Source of the DNA: JASLDZ01 sp964235945
Lineage (GTDB): Bacteria > Pseudomonadota > Alphaproteobacteria > Caulobacterales > Caulobacteraceae
NCBI GenBank assembly: GCA_964235945.1
Contig: CAXSDV010000007.1
Location: 17,159-81,158, forward strand
Length of the DNA stretch: 64,000 nucleotides
Reading direction: 5' to 3'
Shown here: positions 29,111 through 37,723 of the stretch, in pieces
How positions within the stretch are numbered: the stretch's first letter is position 1
Layout of the letters: the number at the start of each line of letters is the position of its first letter
Notes under the pieces: generated by a model
What the model was told of the DNA's origin: nothing
What the model saw: the letters and a program-made list of their open reading frames with translations, nothing else
Databases searched by the model: none
Program-made: the position numbers and the translations under genes

Positions 29111-30493
29111 TCAGCGTCGGGCGGCGGCGAAGGCGCGCACATAGGCCTTGAGCGCCTCCGCGTCGCCCTCCAGCCGGTCGATGCGCTCCACCCGGGTGTG
29201 CAGGTCGGCGGCGCGGGCGTGCAGCGCCGGGGGCTCGCCGGTGGCGGCCTCGCAGGCGTCCGGGAACTTGGCGGGATGGGCGGTGGCCAGCACCACCCGC
29301 GGCGCGCCCACGGGCAGGCCCGGGATGGAGGCGGCGGCCAGGGCCACGGCGGTGTGGGGATCGACCAGCACGCCCGCCTGCGCCCAGGTCTCCTGCATGG
29401 CCATGGCGGTGGCGGCCTCGCCGGTGGAGGCGGCGCGGAACAGGTCGAGCTCGGGGGAGGCGGGCAGGTCGACCGCCTCGCCCGCGGCGAAGCGGCGGAA
29501 GGCGGCGGCGGTCGCGGCGGCGTCGCGGCCGCAGAGCTCGAAATGCAACCGCTCGAAGTTGGACGCGACCTGGATGTCCATGGCCGGCGACTGGGTGGCG
29601 ACCGCCTCGCCCCGGGCGTAGCGTCCCGTTTCAAAGGCGCGCGCCAGGATGTCGTTGCCGTTGGTCGCCACCATCAGCGCCGCGACGGGCGAGCCCAGCC
29701 GGTGGGCGGCGTAGCCGGCGAAGGCGTCGCCGAAGTTGCCGGTGGGCACCACGAACGCGGGCGCCCGCCCCAGCGCCGCGGCGGCGGTGACGTAGTAGAC
29801 GCTCTGGGCGGCGATGCGCGCCCAGTTGATGGAGTTGACGCCCGACAGGTCGACCTCCCGGCGGAAGGCGTGGTCGGCGAACAGCGCCTTGACCAGGGCC
29901 TGGCACCGGTCGAAGTCGCCGACCACCGCCACGCAGCGCACGTTGGGCGCGTCGGCGGTGGTCATGAAACGGCGCTGCACCTCGCTGATGCGCCCCTCGG
30001 GGAACAGCACCACGAGGTCCACCGCGTCCGATCCCGCGAAGGCGTCCACCGCCGCTCCGCCCGTGTCGCCGGAGGTGGCGACCACCAGGGTCGGCCGCCT
30101 CCCGTCGCGGCCCAGCACGGCCTCGTACAACCGCGCGAGGAGCTGCATGGCCACGTCCTTGAAGGCGAGCGTGGGGCCGTGGTGAAGTTCGAGGAGCCAG
30201 AGGTCGGCGTCGAGCTGCGACAGGGGGGCGACCGCCGGGTGGCCGAAGGAGGCGTAGGCGGCGTGACACATCTCGCGCAGATGGTCCGGCGCGAAGGCGT
30301 CGCCGGCGAAGGCCCCCACCACCTCGGCGGCCACGTCGGCGTAGGGCGCGCCCGCAAAGGCGGCGAACCGCTCGGGTGCGAGCGTCGGCCAGCGCTCGGG
30401 AGTGTAGAGGCCGCCGTCCGGCGCCAGGCCCGCCAGCAGGGCTTGCGCGAAGTCGACGGCGGGCGCGTCGCCGCGGGTGGAGACGTAGCGCAC
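29111..30493 (-). CDS. thrC: Threonine synthase
   Basis: A 460-residue PLP enzyme converting O-phosphohomoserine to threonine. The cofactor lysine is Lys112 in GPTLAFKDVAMQLL, followed by ATSGDTGGAAVDAF (phosphate loop) and VPTGNFGDAFAGYAA. It is the longer gamma-type threonine synthase of Gram-negative bacteria. The start is GTG at 30493, 6 bases after the SURF1 stop, so it may be read from the oxidase operon. It precedes the M16 peptidase. Confidence 0.96.
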   Translation of the reverse strand: MRYVSTRGDAPAVDFAQALLAGLAPDGGLYTPERWPTLAPERFAAFAGAPYADVAAEVVGAFAGDAFAPDHLREMCHAAYASFGHPAVAPLSQLDADLWLLELHHGPTLAFKDVAMQLLARLYEAVLGRDGRRPTLVVATSGDTGGAAVDAFAGSDAVDLVVLFPEGRISEVQRRFMTTADAPNVRCVAVVGDFDRCQALVKALFADHAFRREVDLSGVNSINWARIAAQSVYYVTAAAALGRAPAFVVPTGNFGDAFAGYAAHRLGSPVAALMVATNGNDILARAFETGRYARGEAVATQSPAMDIQVASNFERLHFELCGRDAAATAAAFRRFAAGEAVDLPASPELDLFRAASTGEAATAMAMQETWAQAGVLVDPHTAVALAAASIPGLPVGAPRVVLATAHPAKFPDACEAATGEPPALHARAADLHTRVERIDRLEGDAEALKAYVRAFAAARR

Positions 30494-30499
30494 CCGGCC

Positions 30500-31360
30500 C
30501 TAGCCCCGGGGCCGGCGCAGGCGACGCACCACCAAGGCGACGTAGACACCGGCCAGCGCCGCCGCCAGGCCGAACCAGGTCACCACATAGCCGAGGTGGC
30601 GGTTGGGGATGTCGCTCGGCAGGGGGGAGGGGATGAGCCGCGGCCCGGCCGCCGGGCTCTCCAGCGTCAGGAACCAGGGCGCGGGGCGCGGCGCGCCCAG
30701 GGCGGCGGCCATGGCGGGCACGTCGCGCCGCAGCCAGGAGCCGGGCGCGGCGCCCGGGCCTGCCGCGGGCGGGGCCGAACCCGTGGCGCCCAGTATGCGG
30801 TCGGTCCAGGCGGGAGGGTCGGCCGCGCGCAGCACGCCGACCACCGAGGCCTGCGCGCGCGGCAGGGTGACGGCCTCGACCTTGGGGCCGGCCATCTCCG
30901 GCTCGTTCTCGAAGCCGAGGTCCACCAGCAGCGAGCCGTAGGGGCCGCCGGGCGGCAGGCGGCAGGCGGTGATCTGGCGCCAGCCCGGCCCCGCCGCGCG
31001 CAGGCCGTAGAGGTGCAGCGAGCGCTCGCCCAGCCCGTCGCACAGGGTCTGCACGCGCACGAAGTCGATGGCGCGGACGCGCCCCCCCTCGGCGGAGGAG
31101 GCGGGTGCGCGCGCCGTCGCCGGGTCGGCGCGGTTGAGCACGACGGCCAGAGGCTCGGCGGGGGCGGTCTGCAGGGCGGCGACCCGCGCCAGGAGCGCTT
31201 CCTTCCACGCCTTGCGGTGCAGTTGCCAGACACCCAGCGAGACCAGCGCCGCCAAGGCCAGGGCGGTGGCGAGGGTGGCGAAGGCGAAGCCGAGCACCTC
31301 GCGCGTGGTGAAGCGACGGGGCGCGGCCCCGGTGGCGGCGCGGGCGGCGGCGTCAGTCAT
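30500..31360 (-). CDS. SURF1 family cytochrome oxidase assembly protein
   Basis: A 286-residue inner-membrane protein with the SURF1 topology: one membrane segment near the N-terminus (VLGFAFATLATALALAALVS), a large periplasmic domain, and a second segment near the C-terminus (VVTWFGLAAALAGVYVALVV). The conserved GVWQLHRKAWKEALL follows helix 1, and the NRHLGYVVTWFGLA motif opens helix 2. SURF1 assists haem a insertion into aa3 oxidase subunit I. Its start overlaps the DUF983 stop by 8 bases and it is the last clear oxidase-assembly gene of the block. Confidence 0.92.
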   Translation of the reverse strand: MTDAAARAATGAAPRRFTTREVLGFAFATLATALALAALVSLGVWQLHRKAWKEALLARVAALQTAPAEPLAVVLNRADPATARAPASSAEGGRVRAIDFVRVQTLCDGLGERSLHLYGLRAAGPGWRQITACRLPPGGPYGSLLVDLGFENEPEMAGPKVEAVTLPRAQASVVGVLRAADPPAWTDRILGATGSAPPAAGPGAAPGSWLRRDVPAMAAALGAPRPAPWFLTLESPAAGPRLIPSPLPSDIPNRHLGYVVTWFGLAAALAGVYVALVVRRLRRPRG

Positions 31361-31712
31361 GTGCGGGCCCGGAGGACGCGCCGTGGCGGGACTGGGAGGC
31401 GCGGTGGTGGAACTGGAGCGCCAGGAGCACGCCCTTGAACGGCCGCAGCAGCAGCAGGCACAAGCCCGCCGCCGCCGGGATCCAGATCACCCCTTCCAGC
31501 CACAGGGGCGGGCGGTAGGCGACCTCGGTGAACAGCATGCCGAAGCAGGCCAGGGCGCCCGCCACCAGGATCACGAACACGGCCGGACCGTCGCCCGAAT
31601 CAGCCGCCGCCAGGTCCGCCCCGCAACGGGTGCAGGCCGGGGCGACCTTGAGGAAGCCCGCGAACATCGGCCCCTCGCCGCACCGCGGGCAGCGCCCGAG
31701 GAGGCCGGCCAG
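31353..31712 (-). CDS. DUF983 family membrane protein, probable CTG start
   Basis: A small inner-membrane protein with an N-terminal zinc-ribbon-like region (GRCPRCGEGPMFAGF ... CTRCGADL) and two membrane helices (VFVILVAGALACFGMLFTEV; LEGVIWIPAAAGLCLLLLR). DUF983 proteins sit between coxIII and SURF1 in many alphaproteobacteria; their role is unknown. The conserved CPRCG lies upstream of the only ATG (31667). No ATG, GTG or TTG occurs in any frame between the ctaE stop and that ATG, so initiation at CTG (31712, 119 residues) is inferred. Starting at 31667 would give 104 residues lacking one cysteine pair. Confidence 0.75.
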   Translation of the reverse strand: MAGLLGRCPRCGEGPMFAGFLKVAPACTRCGADLAAADSGDGPAVFVILVAGALACFGMLFTEVAYRPPLWLEGVIWIPAAAGLCLLLLRPFKGVLLALQFHHRASQSRHGASSGPAHD

Positions 31713-31767
31713 GACCGGATGGCCTGCGGGGGAGGGGAGGGACGTCGTCTCGCGCCTCGCCGCCGGC

Positions 31768-32652
31768 TCAGGCCGGCTTGCCGATGGGGTGGCCGAACAT
31801 GACGTAGATGAAGGCGAACAGGAACAGCCACACCACGTCCACGAAGTGCCAGTACCAGGCGGCCGCCTCGAAGCCGAAGTGCTTCTTCGGCGTCATCTGG
31901 CCGACGTAGAGGCGCAGCAGGCAGATGGCCAGGAAGATGGTGCCCACCATCACGTGGAAGCCGTGGAAGCCGGTGGCCATGAAGAAGGAGGAGCCGTACA
32001 GGCCGCTGTTCTGCGCCGTCTCGTTGAAGAACAGCTTCTCGGTGATGATCTCGCGATACTCGTAGGCCTGCACGCAGGAGAACATCAGCCCCAGCGCGAC
32101 GGTGATCCACAGGGCGAGCTTGGCGCCCTTGCGGTCGCCCTCCTGCACCGCGTGGTGCGCCCAGGTGACGGTGGTGCCCGAGCACAGCAGGGTCAGCGTG
32201 TTGATCAGCGGGAAGTGCCAGGGGTCGAGCGTCTCCACGCCCTTGGGCGGCCAGGCTCCCCAGGCCTGACGCACCTCCTCGATGGGCGAGAAGGTGCGGT
32301 CGTGGTGGAACAGGGCCATCTCGAAGAAGATCCAGAACCACGCCACGAAGAACATCACCTCGGAGGCGATGAACAGGATCATGCCGTAGCGCAGGCCGAT
32401 GGAGACCACCGGCGTGTGGTCGCCCGCGCGGCTCTCCTTGATGACCTCCGACCACCAGCCGAACATGGAGTAGAGCACGCCCAGGAAACCCAGGCCGAAC
32501 ACCCAGGGCGTGCCCTTCGGCACGCCGAACAGGCCCTTGAGCAGGATGATCAGCCCCAGCGCCATGACCACCGCCGAGACGGAGGAGATCAGCGGCCAGG
32601 CGCTGGGCTTCACCAGGTGGTAGTCGTGGTGGACGGCTTCGTCTTGGGCCAT
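31768..32652 (-). CDS. ctaE: Cytochrome c oxidase subunit III
   Basis: A 294-residue, seven-helix subunit of the aa3-type terminal oxidase in the inner membrane. Signature segments are PWPxIS-like PSAWPLISSVSAVVMALG, the FIASEVMFFVAWFWIFFEMAL helix, TLLCSGTTVTWAHHA, FMATGFHGFHVMVGTIFL and WYWHFVDVVWLFLF. ATG at 32652. It follows ctaG after 140 bases with no recognisable gene or terminator and precedes the DUF983 gene. Confidence 0.98.
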   Translation of the reverse strand: MAQDEAVHHDYHLVKPSAWPLISSVSAVVMALGLIILLKGLFGVPKGTPWVFGLGFLGVLYSMFGWWSEVIKESRAGDHTPVVSIGLRYGMILFIASEVMFFVAWFWIFFEMALFHHDRTFSPIEEVRQAWGAWPPKGVETLDPWHFPLINTLTLLCSGTTVTWAHHAVQEGDRKGAKLALWITVALGLMFSCVQAYEYREIITEKLFFNETAQNSGLYGSSFFMATGFHGFHVMVGTIFLAICLLRLYVGQMTPKKHFGFEAAAWYWHFVDVVWLFLFAFIYVMFGHPIGKPA

Positions 32653-32792
32653 GGCGGGGGGTCGCGGTCCTGCAAGCGTCGAGCGGCCGCCCGCGGGCGG
32701 ATCCGCGACCGGCGAGGGGTCGGGCCTGTCCTAGCGCGAGCGGGAGGGGCGCGCCAAGAGGGCGGCCCCGGGTTTCGGCGCGACGGCCGCGA

Positions 32793-33362
32793 TCAGGCCG
32801 TCTTCGCCGTGGACGCGGGCTTCACGTCCGTCGCCGGGAAGAAGGTGTAGGAGAGCACGATCTCCTTGAACGAGCGCGTGTCCGGGTCGGTGACGAATTT
32901 GGGCTCCACGAAGTAGACCACCGGGAAGTCCACCGTCTGGCCGGGCGCGATGGTCTGGTCGCTGAAGCAGAAGCACTGGGTCTTGATGAAGTAGGCCCCG
33001 GCGGACTCGGGGGCCACGTTGTAGCTGGCGCGCCCGGTCAGCGGCGTGGAGCCGTGGTTGGTCACCTTGAAATAGGCGATGGACGAGGCGCCGATCTTGA
33101 TCGTCTGGCTGGGCTGGTCGGGAGTGAAGCTCCACGGCAGGTGGCGCACGTTGGTGTCGAAGCGCACGCTCAACGAACGGTCCAGGGCGGCGGTGGTGGG
33201 GCCGTGCTCCGCGCGGCGCGCAGTGCCGTCGAACCCCGTGGCCTGGCAGAATTTGCGGTAGAGCGGCACGGACGCGTAGGCCAGCCCCGCCATCCCCAGG
33301 ATGGTCGCCCCGCACACGGCCGGGACGAGGGCGGGCTTCAGTCGCCTGCGGTCAATGGCCAT
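32793..33362 (-). CDS. ctaG: Cytochrome c oxidase assembly protein CtaG (Cox11-type)
   Basis: A 189-residue copper chaperone for the CuB centre of subunit I. It has an N-terminal membrane anchor (LVPAVCGATILGMAGLAYA) followed by VPLYRKFCQATGF and a periplasmic Cox11 domain. The copper-ligand motif CFCF is in KTQCFCFSDQ, and the partner segment VPLYRKFCQ carries the third conserved cysteine. The start is ATG at 33362, overlapping the small coxF-like gene by 11 bases. The length is typical. Confidence 0.96.
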   Translation of the reverse strand: MAIDRRRLKPALVPAVCGATILGMAGLAYASVPLYRKFCQATGFDGTARRAEHGPTTAALDRSLSVRFDTNVRHLPWSFTPDQPSQTIKIGASSIAYFKVTNHGSTPLTGRASYNVAPESAGAYFIKTQCFCFSDQTIAPGQTVDFPVVYFVEPKFVTDPDTRSFKEIVLSYTFFPATDVKPASTAKTA

Positions 33363-33519
33363 AGGTGGCCGTCAGCTTGAGCATGGACACGGCGAAGATC
33401 AGCAGCACGAGGAAGATCAGACCTCCGGCTATGCCCAGCGAACGCAGGCGGCGGGCGCGAGCGGCGGCCTTGCCCTCGTGGAAAGGGTCGCGGCGGCTCA
33501 GGTCGTCAGGGGCGCTCAT
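33352..33519 (-). CDS. CoxF-like small membrane protein of the oxidase operon
   Basis: A 55-residue protein: a charged N-terminus (DLSRRDPFHEGKAAARARRL) followed by one membrane helix (GIAGGLIFLVLLIFAVSML) and a short tail. Small proteins of this form occur between ctaB and ctaG in many alphaproteobacterial oxidase operons and are called CoxF or left unnamed; their role is unknown. The start is ATG at 33519, 3 bases after the ctaB stop, and it overlaps ctaG by 11 bases. Its operon position makes it convincing despite the size. Confidence 0.8.
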   Translation of the reverse strand: MSAPDDLSRRDPFHEGKAAARARRLRSLGIAGGLIFLVLLIFAVSMLKLTATYGH

Positions 33520-33522
33520 GGG

Positions 33523-34500
33523 TCAGAAATGCGCCCGCCCCAGGCCGTGTTCAACCAGCAGGGCGGCGAACAGGGCGAACAGGTAGAGGATGGAGAAGCC
33601 GAACAGGTCACGCGCCTCGCGCGCGCCCGCCTTCAGCGCGTAAAGCCCGTCCGGCCCGAGAGCGGGCGCGTCGCCCGCCGTGCTGCGGACCAGGCGCACG
33701 GCCAAGCCCACGAAGGCGAGTCCGCCCGCGATCGACACCGCCGCGTAGAGCGGGCCGCCCAGGCCGGTGAACACGGGCGCCACTCCCAGGGGGGCCAGCA
33801 CCAGGCTGTAGGCGAGGATCTGGCGGCGGGTGGACCGCGGCCCCTTGACCACCGGCATCATGGGCACGCCCGCGCGGGCGTAATCCTCGTGGGTGTAGAG
33901 CGACAGCGCCCAGAAGTGCGGCGGCGTCCAGACGAAGATCAGCGCGAACAGCAGCCAGGCGTTCAGGGGCGTGGTTCCCGTCGCCGCCGCCCAGCCGACC
34001 ACCGGCGGCAGGGCGCCCGCCGCCCCGCCGATCACGATGTTCTGGGGCGTCGAACGCTTGAGCCAGCGCGTGTACACCACCGCGTAGAAGAAGATGGTGA
34101 AGGCCAGCAGGCCCGCGGCCAGGTAGTTCACCGCCAGCGCCATCACCATCACCGAGGCCAGCGACAGCACGCCCCCGAGGGTCGCGGCCTCCGCCGGAGG
34201 GATGGAGCCCCGGGCGGTGGGCCGCCCGCGGGTGCGGCGCATCTGCCGGTCGAGGTCGGCCTCGTAGGCCATGTTGAAGGCCCCGCTCGCGCCGCCGGCC
34301 ACAGCGATGCAGAACACGGCGATGGCGGCCAGGGCCGGGTGGATCGGCGTGTCCGCGCACACCAGCCCCGTCAGGCCGGTGAACACCACCAACGACATGA
34401 CGCGGGGCTTGAGGAGTGAAACGTACTCGGCCGGGCCGGCGAGCGCCTGGGCGCGGACGCGCGACTCCGGCGGATCGGCGGTCGCGGCGGGATCGGACAC
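33523..34500 (-). CDS. ctaB: Protohaem IX farnesyltransferase (haem o synthase)
   Basis: A 325-residue UbiA-family polytopic membrane enzyme that adds a farnesyl chain to haem b, giving haem o on the way to haem a. The Asp-rich prenyl diphosphate motif is NMAYEADLDRQMRRTRGRPT, with a second in WTPPHFWALSLYTHEDYARAG. About nine hydrophobic helices are visible. The start is GTG at 34500. A strong intrinsic terminator lies just upstream, so ctaB and the following genes probably have their own promoter or depend on read-through. Confidence 0.96.
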   Translation of the reverse strand: MSDPAATADPPESRVRAQALAGPAEYVSLLKPRVMSLVVFTGLTGLVCADTPIHPALAAIAVFCIAVAGGASGAFNMAYEADLDRQMRRTRGRPTARGSIPPAEAATLGGVLSLASVMVMALAVNYLAAGLLAFTIFFYAVVYTRWLKRSTPQNIVIGGAAGALPPVVGWAAATGTTPLNAWLLFALIFVWTPPHFWALSLYTHEDYARAGVPMMPVVKGPRSTRRQILAYSLVLAPLGVAPVFTGLGGPLYAAVSIAGGLAFVGLAVRLVRSTAGDAPALGPDGLYALKAGAREARDLFGFSILYLFALFAALLVEHGLGRAHF

Positions 34501-34523
34501 GGCGGGAGAACTCTCGCGATACG

Positions 34524-34554
34524 AAAAAGGCGCGGGGTGGAGACCCCGCGCCTT
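34524..34554 (-). terminator. Intrinsic terminator between ctaD and ctaB
   Basis: On the minus strand, a perfect 10-bp stem (34529-34538 with 34543-34552; GGCGCGGGGT and complement) with a 4-base loop is followed by TTTTT. It begins about 60 bases after the ctaD stop. This is a textbook intrinsic terminator, and it splits the oxidase block into ctaCD and ctaB-coxF-ctaG-ctaE parts. Confidence 0.9.
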
Positions 34555-34582
34555 AGACGCCCGATCGGCTGGAGGTTCAAGA

Positions 34583-34600
34583 CCCGGCCCGAAGGCCGGG
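34583..34600 (-). other. Small hairpin just after ctaD
   Basis: CCCGGCC and GGCCGGG form a 7-bp stem with a 4-base CGAA loop, 11 bases after the ctaD stop and upstream of the main terminator. It may protect the ctaD mRNA 3' end. Confidence 0.4.
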
Positions 34601-34611
34601 GCTCGACCCGG

Positions 34612-36333
34612 TTAGTGTCCGCCGCCGGAGAGGGCGGTGGCCGGGTCCACGTGGTGCTCGTCGTGGATGACGGGCAACTCGTTGAACTGGTGGAAGGGCG
34701 GCGGCGAGGAGAGCGTCCACTCCAGCGTGGTCGCGCCCACGCCCCACGGGTTGGCCACCGCGGGCCGGCGCCGGATCGCGGCCTCCGCCAGCATGGCCAG
34801 GAACACCAGCATGGAGACGGCGGTGATCTCGTAGCCGATCGACGACACGTGGTTCCAGAAGGTGAAGTTCGCGGGATAGTCCACGTAGCGCCGCGGCATG
34901 CCCTGCAGGCCCAGGAAGTGCTGGGGGAAGAACACGACGTTCACGCCGATGAACATGATCCAGAAGTGAGCGGCGCCCAGCACCTCGTTGTACTTCACGC
35001 CCCACATCTTCTCGAACCAGTAGTAGAAGCCGGCGAAGATGGCGAACACCGCGCCCAGGCTCAGCACGTAGTGGAAGTGGGCGACCACGTAGTAGGTGGC
35101 GTGCAGCTGGTAATCGACGCCCGCGTTGGCCAGCACCACGCCGGTCACGCCGCCGACGGTGAACAGGAACACGAAGCCCATGGCGAACAGCATGGGCGTC
35201 TTGAACTCGATGGAGCCGCCCCACATGGTGGCGATCCACGAGAAGATCTTCACGCCCGTGGGCACGGCGATCACCATGGTGGCCGCCACGAAGTAGGCCT
35301 GCAGGTTCACGTTCATGCCGACGGTGAACATGTGGTGGGCCCACACCACGAAGCCGACGAAGCCGATGGCCACCATGGCGTAGGCCATGGCGAGGTAGCC
35401 GAAGATGGGCTTCTTCGAGAAGGTCGAGATGACGTGGCTGACGATGCCGAAGCCCGGCAGGATCAGGATGTACACCTCCGGGTGGCCGAAGAACCAGAAC
35501 AGGTGCTGGTACATCATCGGGTCGCCGCCGCCGGCGGGGTCGAAGAAGTGCGTGTGGAAGTTGCGGTCGGTCAGAACCATGGTGATGGCGCCGGCGAGCA
35601 CGGGCAGGGAGAGCAGCAGCAGGAAGGAGGTCACCAGCACCGCCCAGGCGAACAGGGGCATGCGGTGGATGGTCATGCCCGGCGCGCGCATGTTGAAGAT
35701 GGTGGTGATGAAGTTGATGGCGCCCAGGATCGAGCTCGCCCCCGCCAGGTGCAGGGCCAGGATCAGCACGTCCATCGCCGGCCCCGTATGTCCGGTGGTG
35801 GAGAGCGGGGTGTACATGGTCCAGCCGCCGCCGAAGCCGCGGCCCGGGCCGCCGTCGACGAACAGGCTGGTGCACAGCAGCGTCCACGAGGCGACCAGCA
35901 GCCAGAACGAGATGTTGTTCATGCGCGGGAAGGCCATGTCGGGCGCCCCGATCATGATCGGCACCATCCAGTTGCCGAAGCCGCCGATCATGGCGGGCAT
36001 GACCATGTAGAAGATCATGATCAGGCCGTGGGCGGTGATGGCCACGTTGTAGCCGTGGTTGGACGGGTCGAAGAGGCCGAGGTTGGAGACCAGCGAACCG
36101 GGGCGGAACACCTGCACGCCCGGCTCCGACAGCTCCCAGCGGATCAGGCCGCTGATCGCGCCGCCGACCAGGCCCGCCATGATGGCGAACAGCAGGTACA
36201 GGGTGCCGATGTCCTTGTGGTTGGTGGACAGGAACCAGCGCGTGAGGAAGGGCGGTTTGTGGTCGTGGACGTGGGCGTCGTGGCCCTGCGCCGGTGAACT
36301 AGGTTCGCCGTGGGCGGCGTAGGTCGTGGCCAT
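34612..36333 (-). CDS. ctaD: Cytochrome c oxidase subunit I
   Basis: A 573-residue, twelve-helix catalytic subunit carrying haem a, haem a3 and CuB. The haem a ligand region is NVAITAHGLIMIFYMVMPA, the CuB/Tyr cross-link region is WFFGHPEVYILILPGFG, followed by the HHMFTVGM and the haem a3/haem a histidine helix YVVAHFHYVLSLGAVFAIF. The start is ATG at 36333. It is encoded directly after ctaC (67 bases apart) and ends at a strong terminator. Together with subunits II and III it reduces oxygen and pumps protons. Confidence 0.99.
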   Translation of the reverse strand: MATTYAAHGEPSSPAQGHDAHVHDHKPPFLTRWFLSTNHKDIGTLYLLFAIMAGLVGGAISGLIRWELSEPGVQVFRPGSLVSNLGLFDPSNHGYNVAITAHGLIMIFYMVMPAMIGGFGNWMVPIMIGAPDMAFPRMNNISFWLLVASWTLLCTSLFVDGGPGRGFGGGWTMYTPLSTTGHTGPAMDVLILALHLAGASSILGAINFITTIFNMRAPGMTIHRMPLFAWAVLVTSFLLLLSLPVLAGAITMVLTDRNFHTHFFDPAGGGDPMMYQHLFWFFGHPEVYILILPGFGIVSHVISTFSKKPIFGYLAMAYAMVAIGFVGFVVWAHHMFTVGMNVNLQAYFVAATMVIAVPTGVKIFSWIATMWGGSIEFKTPMLFAMGFVFLFTVGGVTGVVLANAGVDYQLHATYYVVAHFHYVLSLGAVFAIFAGFYYWFEKMWGVKYNEVLGAAHFWIMFIGVNVVFFPQHFLGLQGMPRRYVDYPANFTFWNHVSSIGYEITAVSMLVFLAMLAEAAIRRRPAVANPWGVGATTLEWTLSSPPPFHQFNELPVIHDEHHVDPATALSGGGH

Positions 36334-36400
36334 GTTTACAGCCTGCTCGCGATGCGTTCGGAGGACATGTGGGGACGGGGGGCGGCGGCGGAGGTGCGGC

Positions 36401-37501
36401 TCATTGAGCCGGGCTCGCGCCGTTGGCGCCCGCGGGGGCCGGGGCGCCCTTCACCCGCGCCTTGCCGCGCGGGCCGGTCTGGGCGGCGGGAGGCTTGCCG
36501 GCGGCGGCCGGGGCGGGGGGAGCGCCGGTGACGGGCCCCACGACCACGCCCGCGGCGCTGTCGTGCGCCGCGCCCGCGGCCGGGGCGCCCTGGGCGGCGA
36601 CGGCCTTGGTGGCGGGGCTGGCCCCCGTGTCGGCGGCGGCCACGGCCGTGGTCTTCTTGGCGTGGGCGGCGACCCAGCTGTCGTACTTGGCCTGGCTCAC
36701 CACGTCGACCTCGATGGGCATGAAGCTGTGGTTGATGCCGCAGAGTTCGTTGCACTGGCCGTAGATCACGCCCTCGCGCTCCGCCCGGAACCAGGTCTGG
36801 TTGACGCGGCCGGGGATGGTGGTGGTCTGCACGCCCAGCGCCGGCACGAAGAACGAGTGCAGCACGTCCGCCCCGGTGGCCAGGATCTGCACGTTCTTGT
36901 TCACCGGCACGACCATCGGGTTGTCCACCCCGAGGCGATAGGGCTTGCCGGCGGCGGCGGCCTTGGGCTCGGTCAGCGGGATGGAGTCGAAGGCGAAGTC
37001 GCCGGCGGTCGGGTACTCGTAATTCCAGTACCATTGGTTGCCGGTGACCTTGATCGTCAGGTCGGGCTTGGGCACGTCGTGGTAGTTGTAGAGCAGGCGG
37101 AAGGAGAAGATCGAAAAGAACATCAGGATCAGCACGGGGGCCGCAGTCCAGACGATCTCGATGGGCGTGTTGTGGGTGAAGCGCGCGGGGGTGGGGTTCG
37201 CCTTGGAGTTGAACCTGAACACCACGTAGATCAGCAGGCCCAGCACGAACAGGCACACGGCCGAGAGAACGGGCAGCATGATCCAGTTGTGGAAATACGC
37301 GGCGGAGCTTCGCAGCGGCGTGACCGAGGGCTGCAGGTCTATGGCCCCGTCCGTGGGCTGTCCGACCAGGTCCGCGGCGAAGGCGGGAACCGTCGCCGCC
37401 AAGGCGATCACCCCGGCCGCGACGGCCGACACGCGCGCCAGCGGCGATCGGGCGCCGCCGCGGCCGTTCCAGGAAGAGCCCATCCCCATGCTCGACGTCA
37501 C
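36401..37501 (-). CDS. ctaC: Cytochrome c oxidase subunit II with Ala/Pro-rich tail
   Basis: A 366-residue subunit that accepts electrons from cytochrome c. It has a signal peptide ending near VPAFAADL, two membrane helices, and a periplasmic cupredoxin domain with GNQWYWNYEYP and the complete CuA site CNELCGINHSFMPIEV. About 85 residues of Ala/Pro/Lys-rich sequence follow the cupredoxin domain, longer than in most homologues. The start is taken as GTG at 37501, with GGAG 7 bases upstream; ATG at 37489 is the alternative. The upstream 222 bases show no gene. Confidence 0.95.
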   Translation of the reverse strand: MTSSMGMGSSWNGRGGARSPLARVSAVAAGVIALAATVPAFAADLVGQPTDGAIDLQPSVTPLRSSAAYFHNWIMLPVLSAVCLFVLGLLIYVVFRFNSKANPTPARFTHNTPIEIVWTAAPVLILMFFSIFSFRLLYNYHDVPKPDLTIKVTGNQWYWNYEYPTAGDFAFDSIPLTEPKAAAAGKPYRLGVDNPMVVPVNKNVQILATGADVLHSFFVPALGVQTTTIPGRVNQTWFRAEREGVIYGQCNELCGINHSFMPIEVDVVSQAKYDSWVAAHAKKTTAVAAADTGASPATKAVAAQGAPAAGAAHDSAAGVVVGPVTGAPPAPAAAGKPPAAQTGPRGKARVKGAPAPAGANGASPAQ

Positions 37502-37723
37502 TTCGCTTCTCCGCTGAGGCGGCGACCCGCCGTCGCGGCGGCGCGCCCCGCGCGTCGCCCGCCGCAAGGGGGCGCTCGCCGGGGCGGGGACCGCCCGCGA
37601 GGGCGGCGGCGACGGACTCGCCGTCGACGCCCGCATGTGTTCAACGGGTCGCAATAACCCCTCCCTTCCTCCTTGCCAAGGCGAGAGGAAGCTCGGCCGC
37701 AAGCGAAGCCCGCCCGGGCGGGC

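Noticed and set aside
34570..34600. tRNA-like GGTTCAAGACCC segment after ctaD
   Set aside because: It resembles a T-loop, but no acceptor or anticodon stems can be drawn; the bases form a short 3' hairpin.
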